Below, in pieces: positions 1 to 9,097 of a DNA stretch of 64,000 bases; positions within the stretch are counted from its first letter, which is position 1; the number at the start of each line of letters is the position of its first letter. The position numbers and the translations under genes are program-made. The notes beneath the pieces are model-generated. The model had not been told where the DNA came from. It ran no database searches and saw only the letters and a program-made list of their open reading frames with translations. This DNA is from Anaerocolumna sp. (GTDB taxonomy: Bacteria > Bacillota > Clostridia > Lachnospirales > Lachnospiraceae): positions 24,581 to 88,580 of the forward strand of contig JARBTX010000009.1 in the NCBI GenBank assembly GCA_029239975.1, in the 5' to 3' direction.

Positions 1-232
1 CATTTTTTTCAACAATATGTGATTTGGCATCTATATGTAATATTTCATTTGCATCAACCTCTAATATGTTACAGATTCCATACAATAATCCTAAATCTGG
101 TAAACTTTGACCTCGTTCCCATTTTGAAACAGCTTGAGCAGTTACACCTATTCTTGATGCAAATTCTTCTTGTGTCAAATTTTTATTTTGACGATAGATT
201 GTTATTCTCTCTCCAAATTTATTCATATCCAT
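1..232 (-). CDS. XRE-family HTH transcriptional regulator, partial (runs off left edge)
   Basis: Reverse translation from ATG at 232: MDMNKFGERITIYRQNKNLTQEEFASRIGVTAQAVSKWERGQSLPDLGLL..., a canonical HTH_3; not in the ORF track because it is truncated by the window edge. Confidence 0.85.
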   Translation of the reverse strand, partial: MDMNKFGERITIYRQNKNLTQEEFASRIGVTAQAVSKWERGQSLPDLGLLYGICNILEVDANEILHIDAKSHIVEKN

Positions 233-265
233 ACTTTTCTCCTATAGTTTATTCTTATAAACTAT

Positions 266-415
266 GCAATTGCGAAACATCGTAGAAATACTTATTGATT
301 ATACAATATATACGTGTTTTTAGTTAATCTTACCCCTAATGGCTACTGAAGCTAGAAAATTCGTATATATTATATAATCAATTTGAAAAACTATAGAGTT
401 TCATAATCACCTAAT
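266..415. repeat. Dispersed intergenic element, copy 1
   Basis: Shares exact gcaattgcgaaacat (266-280) and an equally spaced block (323-362) with copy 2; internal inverted repeat attgattatacaatatatacg / cgtatatattatataatcaat. Confidence 0.6.
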
Positions 416-644
416 TTAATAAGTAATATTCCAGTTATTTACCAATACGTACAACAACTAATTGTTTATCTTTCTCTCAACTACAGATTAGATTAACAAT
501 TTATAATCATTAGTAAACTTAATAATCCTATAAGTTTATATACTTATTCCTATTATCTCCATAAAAAGTTATTATTTGGATAAAAAACATTTGACATCAT
601 ATAATATATTGTGTTATAACCTATTAAAATAAATCATGTAAATA

Positions 645-880
645 CAATGAATCAGAGAAGTACAGATAAATCACTTGAAACAGCGAATCAAGGTATGGTG
701 AAAGCTTGATATCAATATTGGTCTGGAAAAGAGCTGTGGAGTAATCTCATAAAAATTGCTTATGCAAACATTGAGATCGTATATCTGCGTTAAAGATTTA
801 AGTGGCAATGTTGTATTTTTAATGTTGCAATTAGAGTGGTACCGCGAAACTTCGTCTCTTCTTAGAGACGGAGTTTTTTT
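645..880 (+). promoter_or_regulatory. T-box riboswitch leader of argS
   Basis: T-box core 'TTAGAGTGGTACCGCG' at about 832-846, followed by terminator hairpin cttcgtctc-ttct-tagagacggag + T run, directly upstream of argS. Confidence 0.85.
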
Positions 881-909
881 TTATTCGTTTATACAGAAAG
901 GAGCATGTT

Positions 910-2583
910 ATGTTACATTTTAAAGAAGTAATCAAAAAAGAAATAGTAAGTAACTATCCGGATTTGGATGTTTTATTTTCAGAGTCTCCTGACATTGAAA
1001 TTGGACACCTATCAATTCCCTGTTTTCAATTTTCAAAAGTATTAAAAAGAGCTCCAAAAGAAATCGCAGAGACAATAGCAAACCTAATTAGACCGCTACC
1101 TTTTATAGACAAGGTTGTAATAACTGGTGGATACCTTAATTGTTTTATCAAAAATGATATCTTATTTGAAACTATCGTCACAGATGTACTATTAAAAAAA
1201 GAATCCTATGGCTCTAATAACAGTGGGAAAAATAAAACTGCTCTCATCGAACATACCAGTATTAATCCCAATGCTTCTCCACATGTTGGCAGAGCTAGGA
1301 ATGCTATCATCGGTGATACTATCGTTCGATTATTAAAATTTGAAGGTTATAAAACTGAAGTACATTACTTTGTAAATGATATCGGTAAGCAAATTGCAAT
1401 GCTTTTGCTTGGAACAAACCAGAAAGAAAATGTTACGTTTCAAGATCTACTAAACATTTATATTGAAATAAATAATAGGTTAAAAGAAAATCCTGAACTG
1501 GAAGACGATATCTTTACACTTTTATATCAATTAGAAAATGGAGACAAAACCGTAAAAGAACAATTTAGAGCTTTGGTTAACACTTGTATTCATGGGCAAA
1601 CGAGTATTTTAAAAGAGTTAGGTATAAATTATGACACCTTTGATTACGAATCCGATTATCTTTTTAATGATAGGTTAAATATTCTATTAAATGATTTAAA
1701 AGAAACAGGATATTTAGAAGAAGATTCTGAAGGACGTTTTGTTTTAAACCAATCAAAGTATAACTTACCAATGAAAGCTCCATATCTTGTACTAACAAGA
1801 AAAGATAAGACATCTTTGTACCCTCTTAGGGACATTGCTTATACTATTGATAAAGCAAAAAAGAACACGGATCGAAATATTATTATATTAGGAGAAGATC
1901 AAAAACTATACTTTAAGCAAATTGCTGCAGTTTTAGATCTTTTGGGTTACACGGCTCCTGAAGTAGTTCATTATTCTTTTGTATTATTATCGGAAGGTAA
2001 AATGGCGACTAGAAATGGTACGGTTGTCTTATTAGAAGATTTTATGAAGGAAGCATATGAAAAAGCAAAATCTGAAATTAAGAAACGTAGAGACACTGTA
2101 GATGAGTATTCTGCAAAAGCAATTGCTTATGGTGCAGTAAAATACTCCATATTAAAAACTTCCAATGATAAAAATGTAACTTTTGAATGGGAAAATGCTC
2201 TAAGCTTTGAAGGTGATTCTGGCCCTTATTTACAATATAGCCTTGCTAGAATATTTTCAATTTTACGAAATTGCAGTGATTCAGATCTTAAAAATCCTGA
2301 TTTTTCAAACTTAAATCAAAAGGAAGAAATTGAACTAATATTAGAAATTGCTAAAATGAATGAAATCGTTGAGTTAGCTACTAAAACCTTAAGCCCACAC
2401 ATTATAGCAAATTATTTGTATGGATTAACACAAAAATTTTCTCGTTTTTATCATCAACATTCTATTATTAATGCACCTAGTGATGAAATAAAAAACGCTA
2501 GACTACATCTGATTATGGCTGTAAAGCAAGTTTTAATCAATTGTTTTTATATACTTGGAATTGATTATGTGGAAACCATGTAG
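910..2583 (+). CDS. argS: Arginyl-tRNA synthetase
   Basis: 557 aa; class I motif 'NASPHVGRARNAIIGDTIVR' (HIGH-like HVGR), 'EGDSGPYLQYSLARI', DALR C-terminus; T-box leader. Confidence 0.95.
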   Translation: MLHFKEVIKKEIVSNYPDLDVLFSESPDIEIGHLSIPCFQFSKVLKRAPKEIAETIANLIRPLPFIDKVVITGGYLNCFIKNDILFETIVTDVLLKKESYGSNNSGKNKTALIEHTSINPNASPHVGRARNAIIGDTIVRLLKFEGYKTEVHYFVNDIGKQIAMLLLGTNQKENVTFQDLLNIYIEINNRLKENPELEDDIFTLLYQLENGDKTVKEQFRALVNTCIHGQTSILKELGINYDTFDYESDYLFNDRLNILLNDLKETGYLEEDSEGRFVLNQSKYNLPMKAPYLVLTRKDKTSLYPLRDIAYTIDKAKKNTDRNIIILGEDQKLYFKQIAAVLDLLGYTAPEVVHYSFVLLSEGKMATRNGTVVLLEDFMKEAYEKAKSEIKKRRDTVDEYSAKAIAYGAVKYSILKTSNDKNVTFEWENALSFEGDSGPYLQYSLARIFSILRNCSDSDLKNPDFSNLNQKEEIELILEIAKMNEIVELATKTLSPHIIANYLYGLTQKFSRFYHQHSIINAPSDEIKNARLHLIMAVKQVLINCFYILGIDYVETM

Positions 2584-2710
2584 TAAGTAGCACTAGAATT
2601 TGTTCCCTAATTAACTAATTAGTTAGTTAATAAAATCAAAAGACATAAATAGGTTTACAATTAATCTTAATTTATTTATTAGGTTTAGTACACCTTAATA
2701 TAAATAAAAA

Positions 2711-2761
2711 AATTCCTATCAAAAACGCAATAGCACTAACTTGCATTCTTGATAGGAATTT
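2711..2761. terminator. Bidirectional intrinsic terminator between convergent genes
   Basis: Inverted repeat aaattcctatcaa ... ttgataggaattt. Confidence 0.7.
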
Positions 2762-2774
2762 ATAAGTATTATGA

Positions 2775-3092
2775 TTAGCAATTACCTTTACCATCAATCG
2801 AGCAAGCATTTACAACTGGCTCTCTATCTGTTTCATCAACTTCCATAAAATCTGTTAAATCAAAAGTTTTTGTTCCATCTTCTAGAATAAAAAATGGAAT
2901 ACCAATTCTACCACCTTCTATAACTGGTTCAAATACTTTATCGTGATCACGGTATGATAAAAATTCTTTTAATATTGTTGTACTTTCCGTAATATTTCTA
3001 TAGTCTAATTCTATATCTAGATTATTTTTCATAAGTTCTTTTGCTTCAACACAATCTGGACATATCTCAGCACCATACATAATAACTTTCAT
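2775..3092 (-). CDS. Glutaredoxin-related protein
   Basis: MKVIMYGAEICPDCVEAKELM (CPDC redox motif), GIPFFILEDG cis-Pro region. Confidence 0.8.
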   Translation of the reverse strand: MKVIMYGAEICPDCVEAKELMKNNLDIELDYRNITESTTILKEFLSYRDHDKVFEPVIEGGRIGIPFFILEDGTKTFDLTDFMEVDETDREPVVNACSIDGKGNC

Positions 3093-3180
3093 AAGTGTCT
3101 CCTTCTTTCCGTCTAAGTATTGTATCTATTTATTAGATATAGAGATTATAACCTATATTCATAGAAAATGCTATGTATAA

Positions 3181-4131
3181 TTAATGCTCTACAAGATATT
3201 GCTCTAATTCATTATTACTTTCCATTAAAACATCAAATGCTTTTGCTTTTACATCATCTATTTTTTTTACCCATTCTTTTTCATTATCCATATACTCACA
3301 TTCAAATATTTTACTAGACAATGTATTTATAATTCGATATGCAGCTACAGAATGACTATTGTCTGGATTACTATTATCAGCTTCCATAAGTATATACTTT
3401 ATTTTTTCTGCGTCAGGCCAGTATATTAATTCTACCAATTTAGCCCGGTATTCCAATTGGGTTGATGATATATCTTTATACTTATTTTTATCATAGGCAT
3501 GTTGCGCTTCATGCTTTAAAAAAGAGATTTGAAATACATTTTCCTCCTTATTATCATATGAGCTTTTTACACAGTACAACATTCCATTGTCATCTGCCCA
3601 ACCACCAACTCCAGAATTTCCAAAGGATAAAAAATCCAACCAGCTTCTTGATATAAAACCATCCATCATAACGATAGTATATGGTTGTATACCTGTTGGT
3701 AACTCTACATCATAAGTTACCTTTGTTGAGCTTTTCCATATATATGGACCAAAAAAGCCTTGCGTACTTCCGCCTAAGAATTCATATCCTTCTGCATTTA
3801 CAATCTTAGCAATCTCATCTTCAATTGTTTCATCTTTTTGTAACTCAGGGTTTGAACCACAATGTACCCATAACTCATTAAAAAGCTGATATTCTGCTTC
3901 CTTATCAGAAACTTCATTCCAAAATATATTTCTATAATATTTCTGATATATATTATCAATTAAACCTAATACTTCATTGTCTGTTCTTGGATAATATTCA
4001 CCATTTTCAAAAATATTAATATAACCTTCAAGCCACTCTTTCTTTTCAGGACAACTTTTAAGATAATTCATTGCTTCACGTAATTGTCCTTTTAATAAGT
4101 ATGAACCAAATTCTTTTTTATCATAATTCAT
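3181..4131 (-). CDS. Uncharacterised protein with HEXXH-type motif (HEAQH)
   Basis: 316 aa ORF; 'SFLKHEAQHAYDKNKYKD' resembles a zinc metallopeptidase helix. Confidence 0.5.
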   Translation of the reverse strand: MNYDKKEFGSYLLKGQLREAMNYLKSCPEKKEWLEGYINIFENGEYYPRTDNEVLGLIDNIYQKYYRNIFWNEVSDKEAEYQLFNELWVHCGSNPELQKDETIEDEIAKIVNAEGYEFLGGSTQGFFGPYIWKSSTKVTYDVELPTGIQPYTIVMMDGFISRSWLDFLSFGNSGVGGWADDNGMLYCVKSSYDNKEENVFQISFLKHEAQHAYDKNKYKDISSTQLEYRAKLVELIYWPDAEKIKYILMEADNSNPDNSHSVAAYRIINTLSSKIFECEYMDNEKEWVKKIDDVKAKAFDVLMESNNELEQYLVEH

Positions 4132-4221
4132 AATGAATTTCTCCTTTTTTACTTAAGTAACAGATGAATATTATACTCAATTTATTGTCTAATTTAGTTT
4201 TAATACTTTATACCTATTTCA

Positions 4222-5010
4222 TTACTCAAAAAACTTCAGTACACTACCATCAATAGTAGTAATACAACAAGACTTAGTACCCCATGGTTCCGTTACAACT
4301 TCCGTAATTTGGTTCCAACCATTCTTTTTTACATATTGATATAACTGTTCGACACCTTGTACTAACATAAATCCAACCATTATTTGCTGTGGTTCCCCAC
4401 GAAACATATGAATTCCTGTAAAGGGAGCAATATGGAGTGCTTCAATCTCTATTGGAATATTATTAACACAACCATAATCACCATTACCATTTTCGTCTCT
4501 CGCTTCAATTTGGCCATACCAGCCAAGTATCTCAGTAAACCACTTTAATGTCTTATCCATATCCAACGTATAATATACTGCTCCTGTTTCCTTTACTACA
4601 TAACCTCTTTCACTAAAATCGCTCATAAATGCTTTTCCTCCTGATAGATTTGATTTTACAATTATTCGCGAGAATGCATTTAAATTGGAATGATTTTTTC
4701 TAGCATCCGATGGCGTTATACCATGAAATCTAGTAAATGCCCTTGTAAAGCTCTCATTCGTTTCATAACCATACTTAACCGCTATATCCAAGATATTAAT
4801 GTCTGTGTCTACTACATCATACCCAGATAATGTCATTCTTCGATTTCTAATATATTCACTAACCGTACAATCGCAAAGCATGGTAAATACTTTTTGAAAG
4901 TAGAACTGAGACGAAAAAACCCTTTTCGCAAGGAAATCAATTGTTAAATCATCTTGAATATGGTTTTCAATATAATCAATGGTTTCTTGAATGCTTTTTA
5001 CCCAATTCAC
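4222..5010 (-). CDS. AraC-family regulator with C-terminal VOC/glyoxalase-like domain
   Basis: N-term AraC HTHs (IQDDLTIDFLAKRVFSSQFYFQKVF, RAFTRFHGITPSDARK); C-term VOC-like repeat. Confidence 0.8.
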   Translation of the reverse strand: MNWVKSIQETIDYIENHIQDDLTIDFLAKRVFSSQFYFQKVFTMLCDCTVSEYIRNRRMTLSGYDVVDTDINILDIAVKYGYETNESFTRAFTRFHGITPSDARKNHSNLNAFSRIIVKSNLSGGKAFMSDFSERGYVVKETGAVYYTLDMDKTLKWFTEILGWYGQIEARDENGNGDYGCVNNIPIEIEALHIAPFTGIHMFRGEPQQIMVGFMLVQGVEQLYQYVKKNGWNQITEVVTEPWGTKSCCITTIDGSVLKFFE

Positions 5011-5123
5011 ATTCTCACCTCCTTACAATCAAAATGATACCAGATACATTCCTTCGTTTCTTGATAAACCATGCACAGTTTTGTTCTATAACTATTAGAA
5101 TTAATAAAAGATTTATTTATTTA

Positions 5124-5848
5124 TTATTTATTTATCTCTTTTAAACATATATCCAAAGCTTCTTCTGATTTACATGTGGTATCAGGACGTGCACCAGAAA
5201 CACCGTTACAAGACCCATCACTATTTAAACCATAAAATAAATCAAATCGGAATATAAATCCACTATTTGGAGTAGCAAACAATGCAGGATCTCCATAACA
5301 CTGGTCACCACCAGTTGCTTCACCAATTAACTTGAGGATAGCTGTGATTCAATCTTATTTGGTGATTCTCCCATTACAGGTACACTATCAGTGGGTGTAG
5401 CCAACTCAAAGATTCCTTTATAAGGATTCATTGCTCCGTACATGGCCTTTGCACTCGGATTTTTAAATACTTTATCCCATGGTTTATAATCTATATAGAT
5501 ATCTTTTAAGTTTATAAATGCACCCGGGCTAAGATAACTAAGGTGTCCATATGAATTGCCTAAATCTTTAAGATACTGGCTAATTAAATTTAAAAACTCT
5601 ATGGTATCGTGAGACGAAGTAACCTTATCCATATATTCATCTTGCAACGCTTTTCTATCGATTCCATCTGCTTCTAACTCAGCCCAATATGGATAAAGTT
5701 CATCCATTGTATTAATTATATAATTAAAATCTTCTAATTTTTCTTCTTTTGTCATTGATGCTATGTCATCAACATAAGTGATTTTCTTGCATCCAGTGAG
5801 TGTCATAAGTAAGATTATAAAACTACATACAATTATTAATTTCTTCAT
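5124..5848 (-). pseudogene. Decayed S41-type (tricorn/CtpA-like) peptidase lipoprotein
   Basis: N-term lipoprotein ORF 5327..5848 ends in 'ESQLSSS*'; immediately downstream in another frame: LKLIGEATGGDQCYGDPALFATPNSGFIFRFDLFYGLNSDGSCNGVSGARPDTTCKSEEALDICLKE, an S41-like C-terminus; the middle is missing. Confidence 0.65.
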
Positions 5849-6083
5849 TATAATCCCCTCTACCTATATTAATTACCCTGTTGCATCTTTGATTTATGGC
5901 TAAGTCCAAACTTTAAATTTAAAACTTAAAGTGGAAGTTTGAAACGCTTTATTATAAACCTTTGTTAATTACATTTGAATATGCATAATCTTAATTTCAT
6001 CTGCACATTACCAATTACTTTATCTTCGAGTTGATATTTAATACTCTCCATATACACAAATAAATTATATAAATGCTGCTTAT

Positions 6084-6932
6084 CTATAGAATCATACTAT
6101 CTTCCATATTAAAATGCATTCTTCCGTCTTTCGTAGAAACATACGGCTTCCGATTTTCTATATACTTGTAATCATCTAATTTTGATAAACAATTTCTCAT
6201 AACATAAACGCCAAATGGTGTTGCATATTTGTCATGATCACTATTTAAAATATAAGATTTTCTTAGTAAGTTAGGTAAGGCAATCTTTTCTGTCTCAGTG
6301 GTACAATTGGTTGAATATCGCTCGATTTCTCTTTTTGAGATTCCAATCGGAAGCTCAGATAACGTCAACCAATAATAGAACAAAGTACCAGAATGTCTCT
6401 TTTTCGTATGCATATTAACTTTTATTCCATTTATGAGTTTCTCCATCCACTGAACTTCAAGTGGAAATGCAGTATTTAGAAATCTTAAAGTTACAATTGA
6501 TAAATCAAAACACTCTCCAGTTGGACAAAATCTACCAAAACAAGTATTTTTTAATCTATCATAAGTCACTTTCAGCATATCTCCTACCATTTCATCTTCG
6601 CTACAGAATAGTGCTAATAGTCTGAGTATTTCTAATTCATAAGAATTTCCTGATAATAATTGTGTCTTTGGTGTGACAGTTGATACTGTTACTAACTTTT
6701 CTGCAGTATGATAGAAAATCGGATTCATGTTAGCAGATTTTTCATGATTTACTTGTTTTAACTTTGCTAAATCTGCATTGTTAATAAAGTTATTACAAAT
6801 TAAGTTGATATCTGCATCTGTAAATTTACCGCCAGTAATGATATCCAAATTAGCTTTCATCATCATTTCATAAACAGACAATCCATGATACCCATTCCAA
6901 ATACTTTTTAACATTTCAGTATATGCACTCAT
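6084..6932 (-). CDS. Hypothetical protein
   Basis: 288-aa ORF, likely start at MSAYTEM; no family recognised. Confidence 0.55.
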   Translation of the reverse strand: MSAYTEMLKSIWNGYHGLSVYEMMMKANLDIITGGKFTDADINLICNNFINNADLAKLKQVNHEKSANMNPIFYHTAEKLVTVSTVTPKTQLLSGNSYELEILRLLALFCSEDEMVGDMLKVTYDRLKNTCFGRFCPTGECFDLSIVTLRFLNTAFPLEVQWMEKLINGIKVNMHTKKRHSGTLFYYWLTLSELPIGISKREIERYSTNCTTETEKIALPNLLRKSYILNSDHDKYATPFGVYVMRNCLSKLDDYKYIENRKPYVSTKDGRMHFNMEDSMIL

Positions 6933-7132
6933 AATATTTCTCCTGTACAATTTATTTCATTTATTATGTTTAACGATGTACATAACACCTTATTTTACCA
7001 TATTAGTACATTTAATTCTACCATTTATTACCTATTCAAATTATCAGATGTCCATAAATTAATGTACGTAACTTTGTACATTTTTAGCTCGTCGAAACGT
7101 AATAGTAAAAGATTTGCTACCACTATTATAAT

Positions 7133-7158
7133 AAAAGCGGACCATTCGGTCCGCTTTT
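7133..7158. terminator. Intrinsic terminator
   Basis: aaaagcggaccattcggtccgctttt palindrome. Confidence 0.8.
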
Positions 7159-7197
7159 AACAATATAAATAAATAAATTCATCGTAAATATCTACGC

Positions 7198-8109
7198 TTA
7201 GATTATATTTAAAACATGATATTCCCTTCCTAATTTTTCTGGGAACTGATGGCGTAAATCCTGCTGCCAAGTAATATTTACCTTTACATCATTTTTCTTC
7301 ATGTTATCATATAATTTTGCAGCCATCTCTTTGCAATCCAAGTCTAGTTCTCCACAATAAATGTTCACACCTATTTGTTTCTCTTTGCATCTATCAATGA
7401 TTCGTTGTAGATTCTCATTGATAAAAGGAATCCATGGTGATTGTAATAGTATCTCGTCACATGTTATATCTGTCAATGTAATAGCTCTTAATATCATATC
7501 GCAACCAGCAGAAAATCCTGCAAGGTATTTATGCTTATAATCATTCCACTGGATTTGACTGATACAATCATTTACTTGTTTGTAATCTACATCATCATAA
7601 TTCCAACGAAATCTTTCAAAGGAATCTACTGTATGAGATTGTAGTGTCTCAATCTGAAGATCACTATGCTCTAACTGTTTCCATGTATTTTTCGATATTT
7701 CTGCTGTTTGTCCATTTCCATGTAAACTAAGTAATATGTTATTCTTCTCTTTACTTTTCCATGTCCATGAAGTTTTTGATTGATTCAATGCTTCATTATA
7801 TCGATTGTCCGAAATATTTTTAAGTCTTATAAATTCCTGATTCTCCATAATTGGAATTAAATCATCATCTTCTAATACTTCTGGTCGATACCAATATCCG
7901 TGCTCTTCTACTGAATTTCCCAGATGGCCAATTGCTGCTTCATAATCACCAGCACCGGATGCCAAACAACATAAAAAATACCATACTGCCTGATAGTCTC
8001 CTTTACCTAATGCATCTTGGTTATCCAACAGGTATTCATATGCCAGTTTATAACCTTGATTTTCCGCTATTTCTAAAGTCTTTTCTAATAAAATATCTTC
8101 GTTCATCAA
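7198..8109 (-). CDS. Alpha/beta-hydrolase-like protein with N-terminal helical (TPR-like) region
   Basis: 'LSLHGNGQTAE' oxyanion loop and 'LAGFSAGCDMIL' nucleophile elbow. Confidence 0.7.
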   Translation of the reverse strand: MMNEDILLEKTLEIAENQGYKLAYEYLLDNQDALGKGDYQAVWYFLCCLASGAGDYEAAIGHLGNSVEEHGYWYRPEVLEDDDLIPIMENQEFIRLKNISDNRYNEALNQSKTSWTWKSKEKNNILLSLHGNGQTAEISKNTWKQLEHSDLQIETLQSHTVDSFERFRWNYDDVDYKQVNDCISQIQWNDYKHKYLAGFSAGCDMILRAITLTDITCDEILLQSPWIPFINENLQRIIDRCKEKQIGVNIYCGELDLDCKEMAAKLYDNMKKNDVKVNITWQQDLRHQFPEKLGREYHVLNII

Positions 8110-8126
8110 ATTCCCCTTTATATCAT

Positions 8127-8864
8127 TTATACAAACATTGCATAACTAAAGTCCATAATAGTATGTGTAACTATAGGCGCAATGAGATTATTGCTTTTTC
8201 TATATATAAATACTAAATAAATATGTATAACACAGGTTGTAATTAAGTGACTCATATCAGATAGAATAAAATCTACAAAAGACATATTGGCTTTTAACAT
8301 TTGAAACGGGATGTGCATGAATCCAAATAATAAACCAACGACTACCATCCCTAGCCATTTATTAATAATAAGTCCTTGAATCCTCGTTTGTAAGAATCCA
8401 CGAAATGCTAATTCTTCTGAGAATGCAATACAGATAAAAAAGTATAAAAAAGTCCATAACAAATCAAAAAAATTAGGATTAATCTTCATACCACCACTAA
8501 TTGGACCTATCATATTTAAAATGGTAAATGGAATGGAACCTATTACTCCTATTAAAATTGAACGGATAGTGCTATTAGCATTTAACCCTATACTACTTAT
8601 ACTATGTTTTCTAATCTTTAAAATAATAAATATGGGTAATATTTCAATTATTACAAATGGAATATAAAATAAAAACCGAAAAAAAGGTTTGCTACTAAAA
8701 TTACTCCCTAAGTTTTCATATATCTGTGTTTTAAATAATAGTAATCCAAATAAGAAAATTGTTAGCATATAATAAAGAAAGTAAATAATGCTATAAATTC
8801 CATCCTTTTTCTTAATCTGTTGTTTTAGATTTGTATCAAAACTTACTTTAAAAAATCCATTCAA
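8127..8864 (-). CDS. CPBP family intramembrane metalloprotease (CAAX-like)
   Basis: 'FSEELAFRGFLQTRIQ' (EExxxR) and 'LLFGFMHIPFQML' motifs in a multi-TM protein. Confidence 0.85.
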   Translation of the reverse strand: MNGFFKVSFDTNLKQQIKKKDGIYSIIYFLYYMLTIFLFGLLLFKTQIYENLGSNFSSKPFFRFLFYIPFVIIEILPIFIILKIRKHSISSIGLNANSTIRSILIGVIGSIPFTILNMIGPISGGMKINPNFFDLLWTFLYFFICIAFSEELAFRGFLQTRIQGLIINKWLGMVVVGLLFGFMHIPFQMLKANMSFVDFILSDMSHLITTCVIHIYLVFIYRKSNNLIAPIVTHTIMDFSYAMFV

Positions 8865-9045
8865 AATATAGCCCCCTAATTATTTTATTCATTTTGATTA
8901 TTTAATTTGTTACTTACATAGTAATGTATATGTTATAATGTGTCAATTTTAATTACAGTTAATATTTTAAGGTAAATCTATAAATGTCATACTCCCCTCC
9001 CCCTATGTTAATTATACAAAATAGTATAAAAGGATAATATATATA

Positions 9046-9095
9046 AATGGATAGTAGCTAAGTGCAAGATACACACGTTATCTACTATCCATTTT
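9046..9095 (-). terminator. Intrinsic terminator of sensor gene copy 1
   Basis: atggatagtagctaa ... ttatctactatccat. Confidence 0.7.
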
Positions 9096-9097
9096 AT

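Noticed and set aside
19-285. 88-aa plus-strand ORF
   Set aside because: Antisense to a clear XRE regulator on the minus strand.
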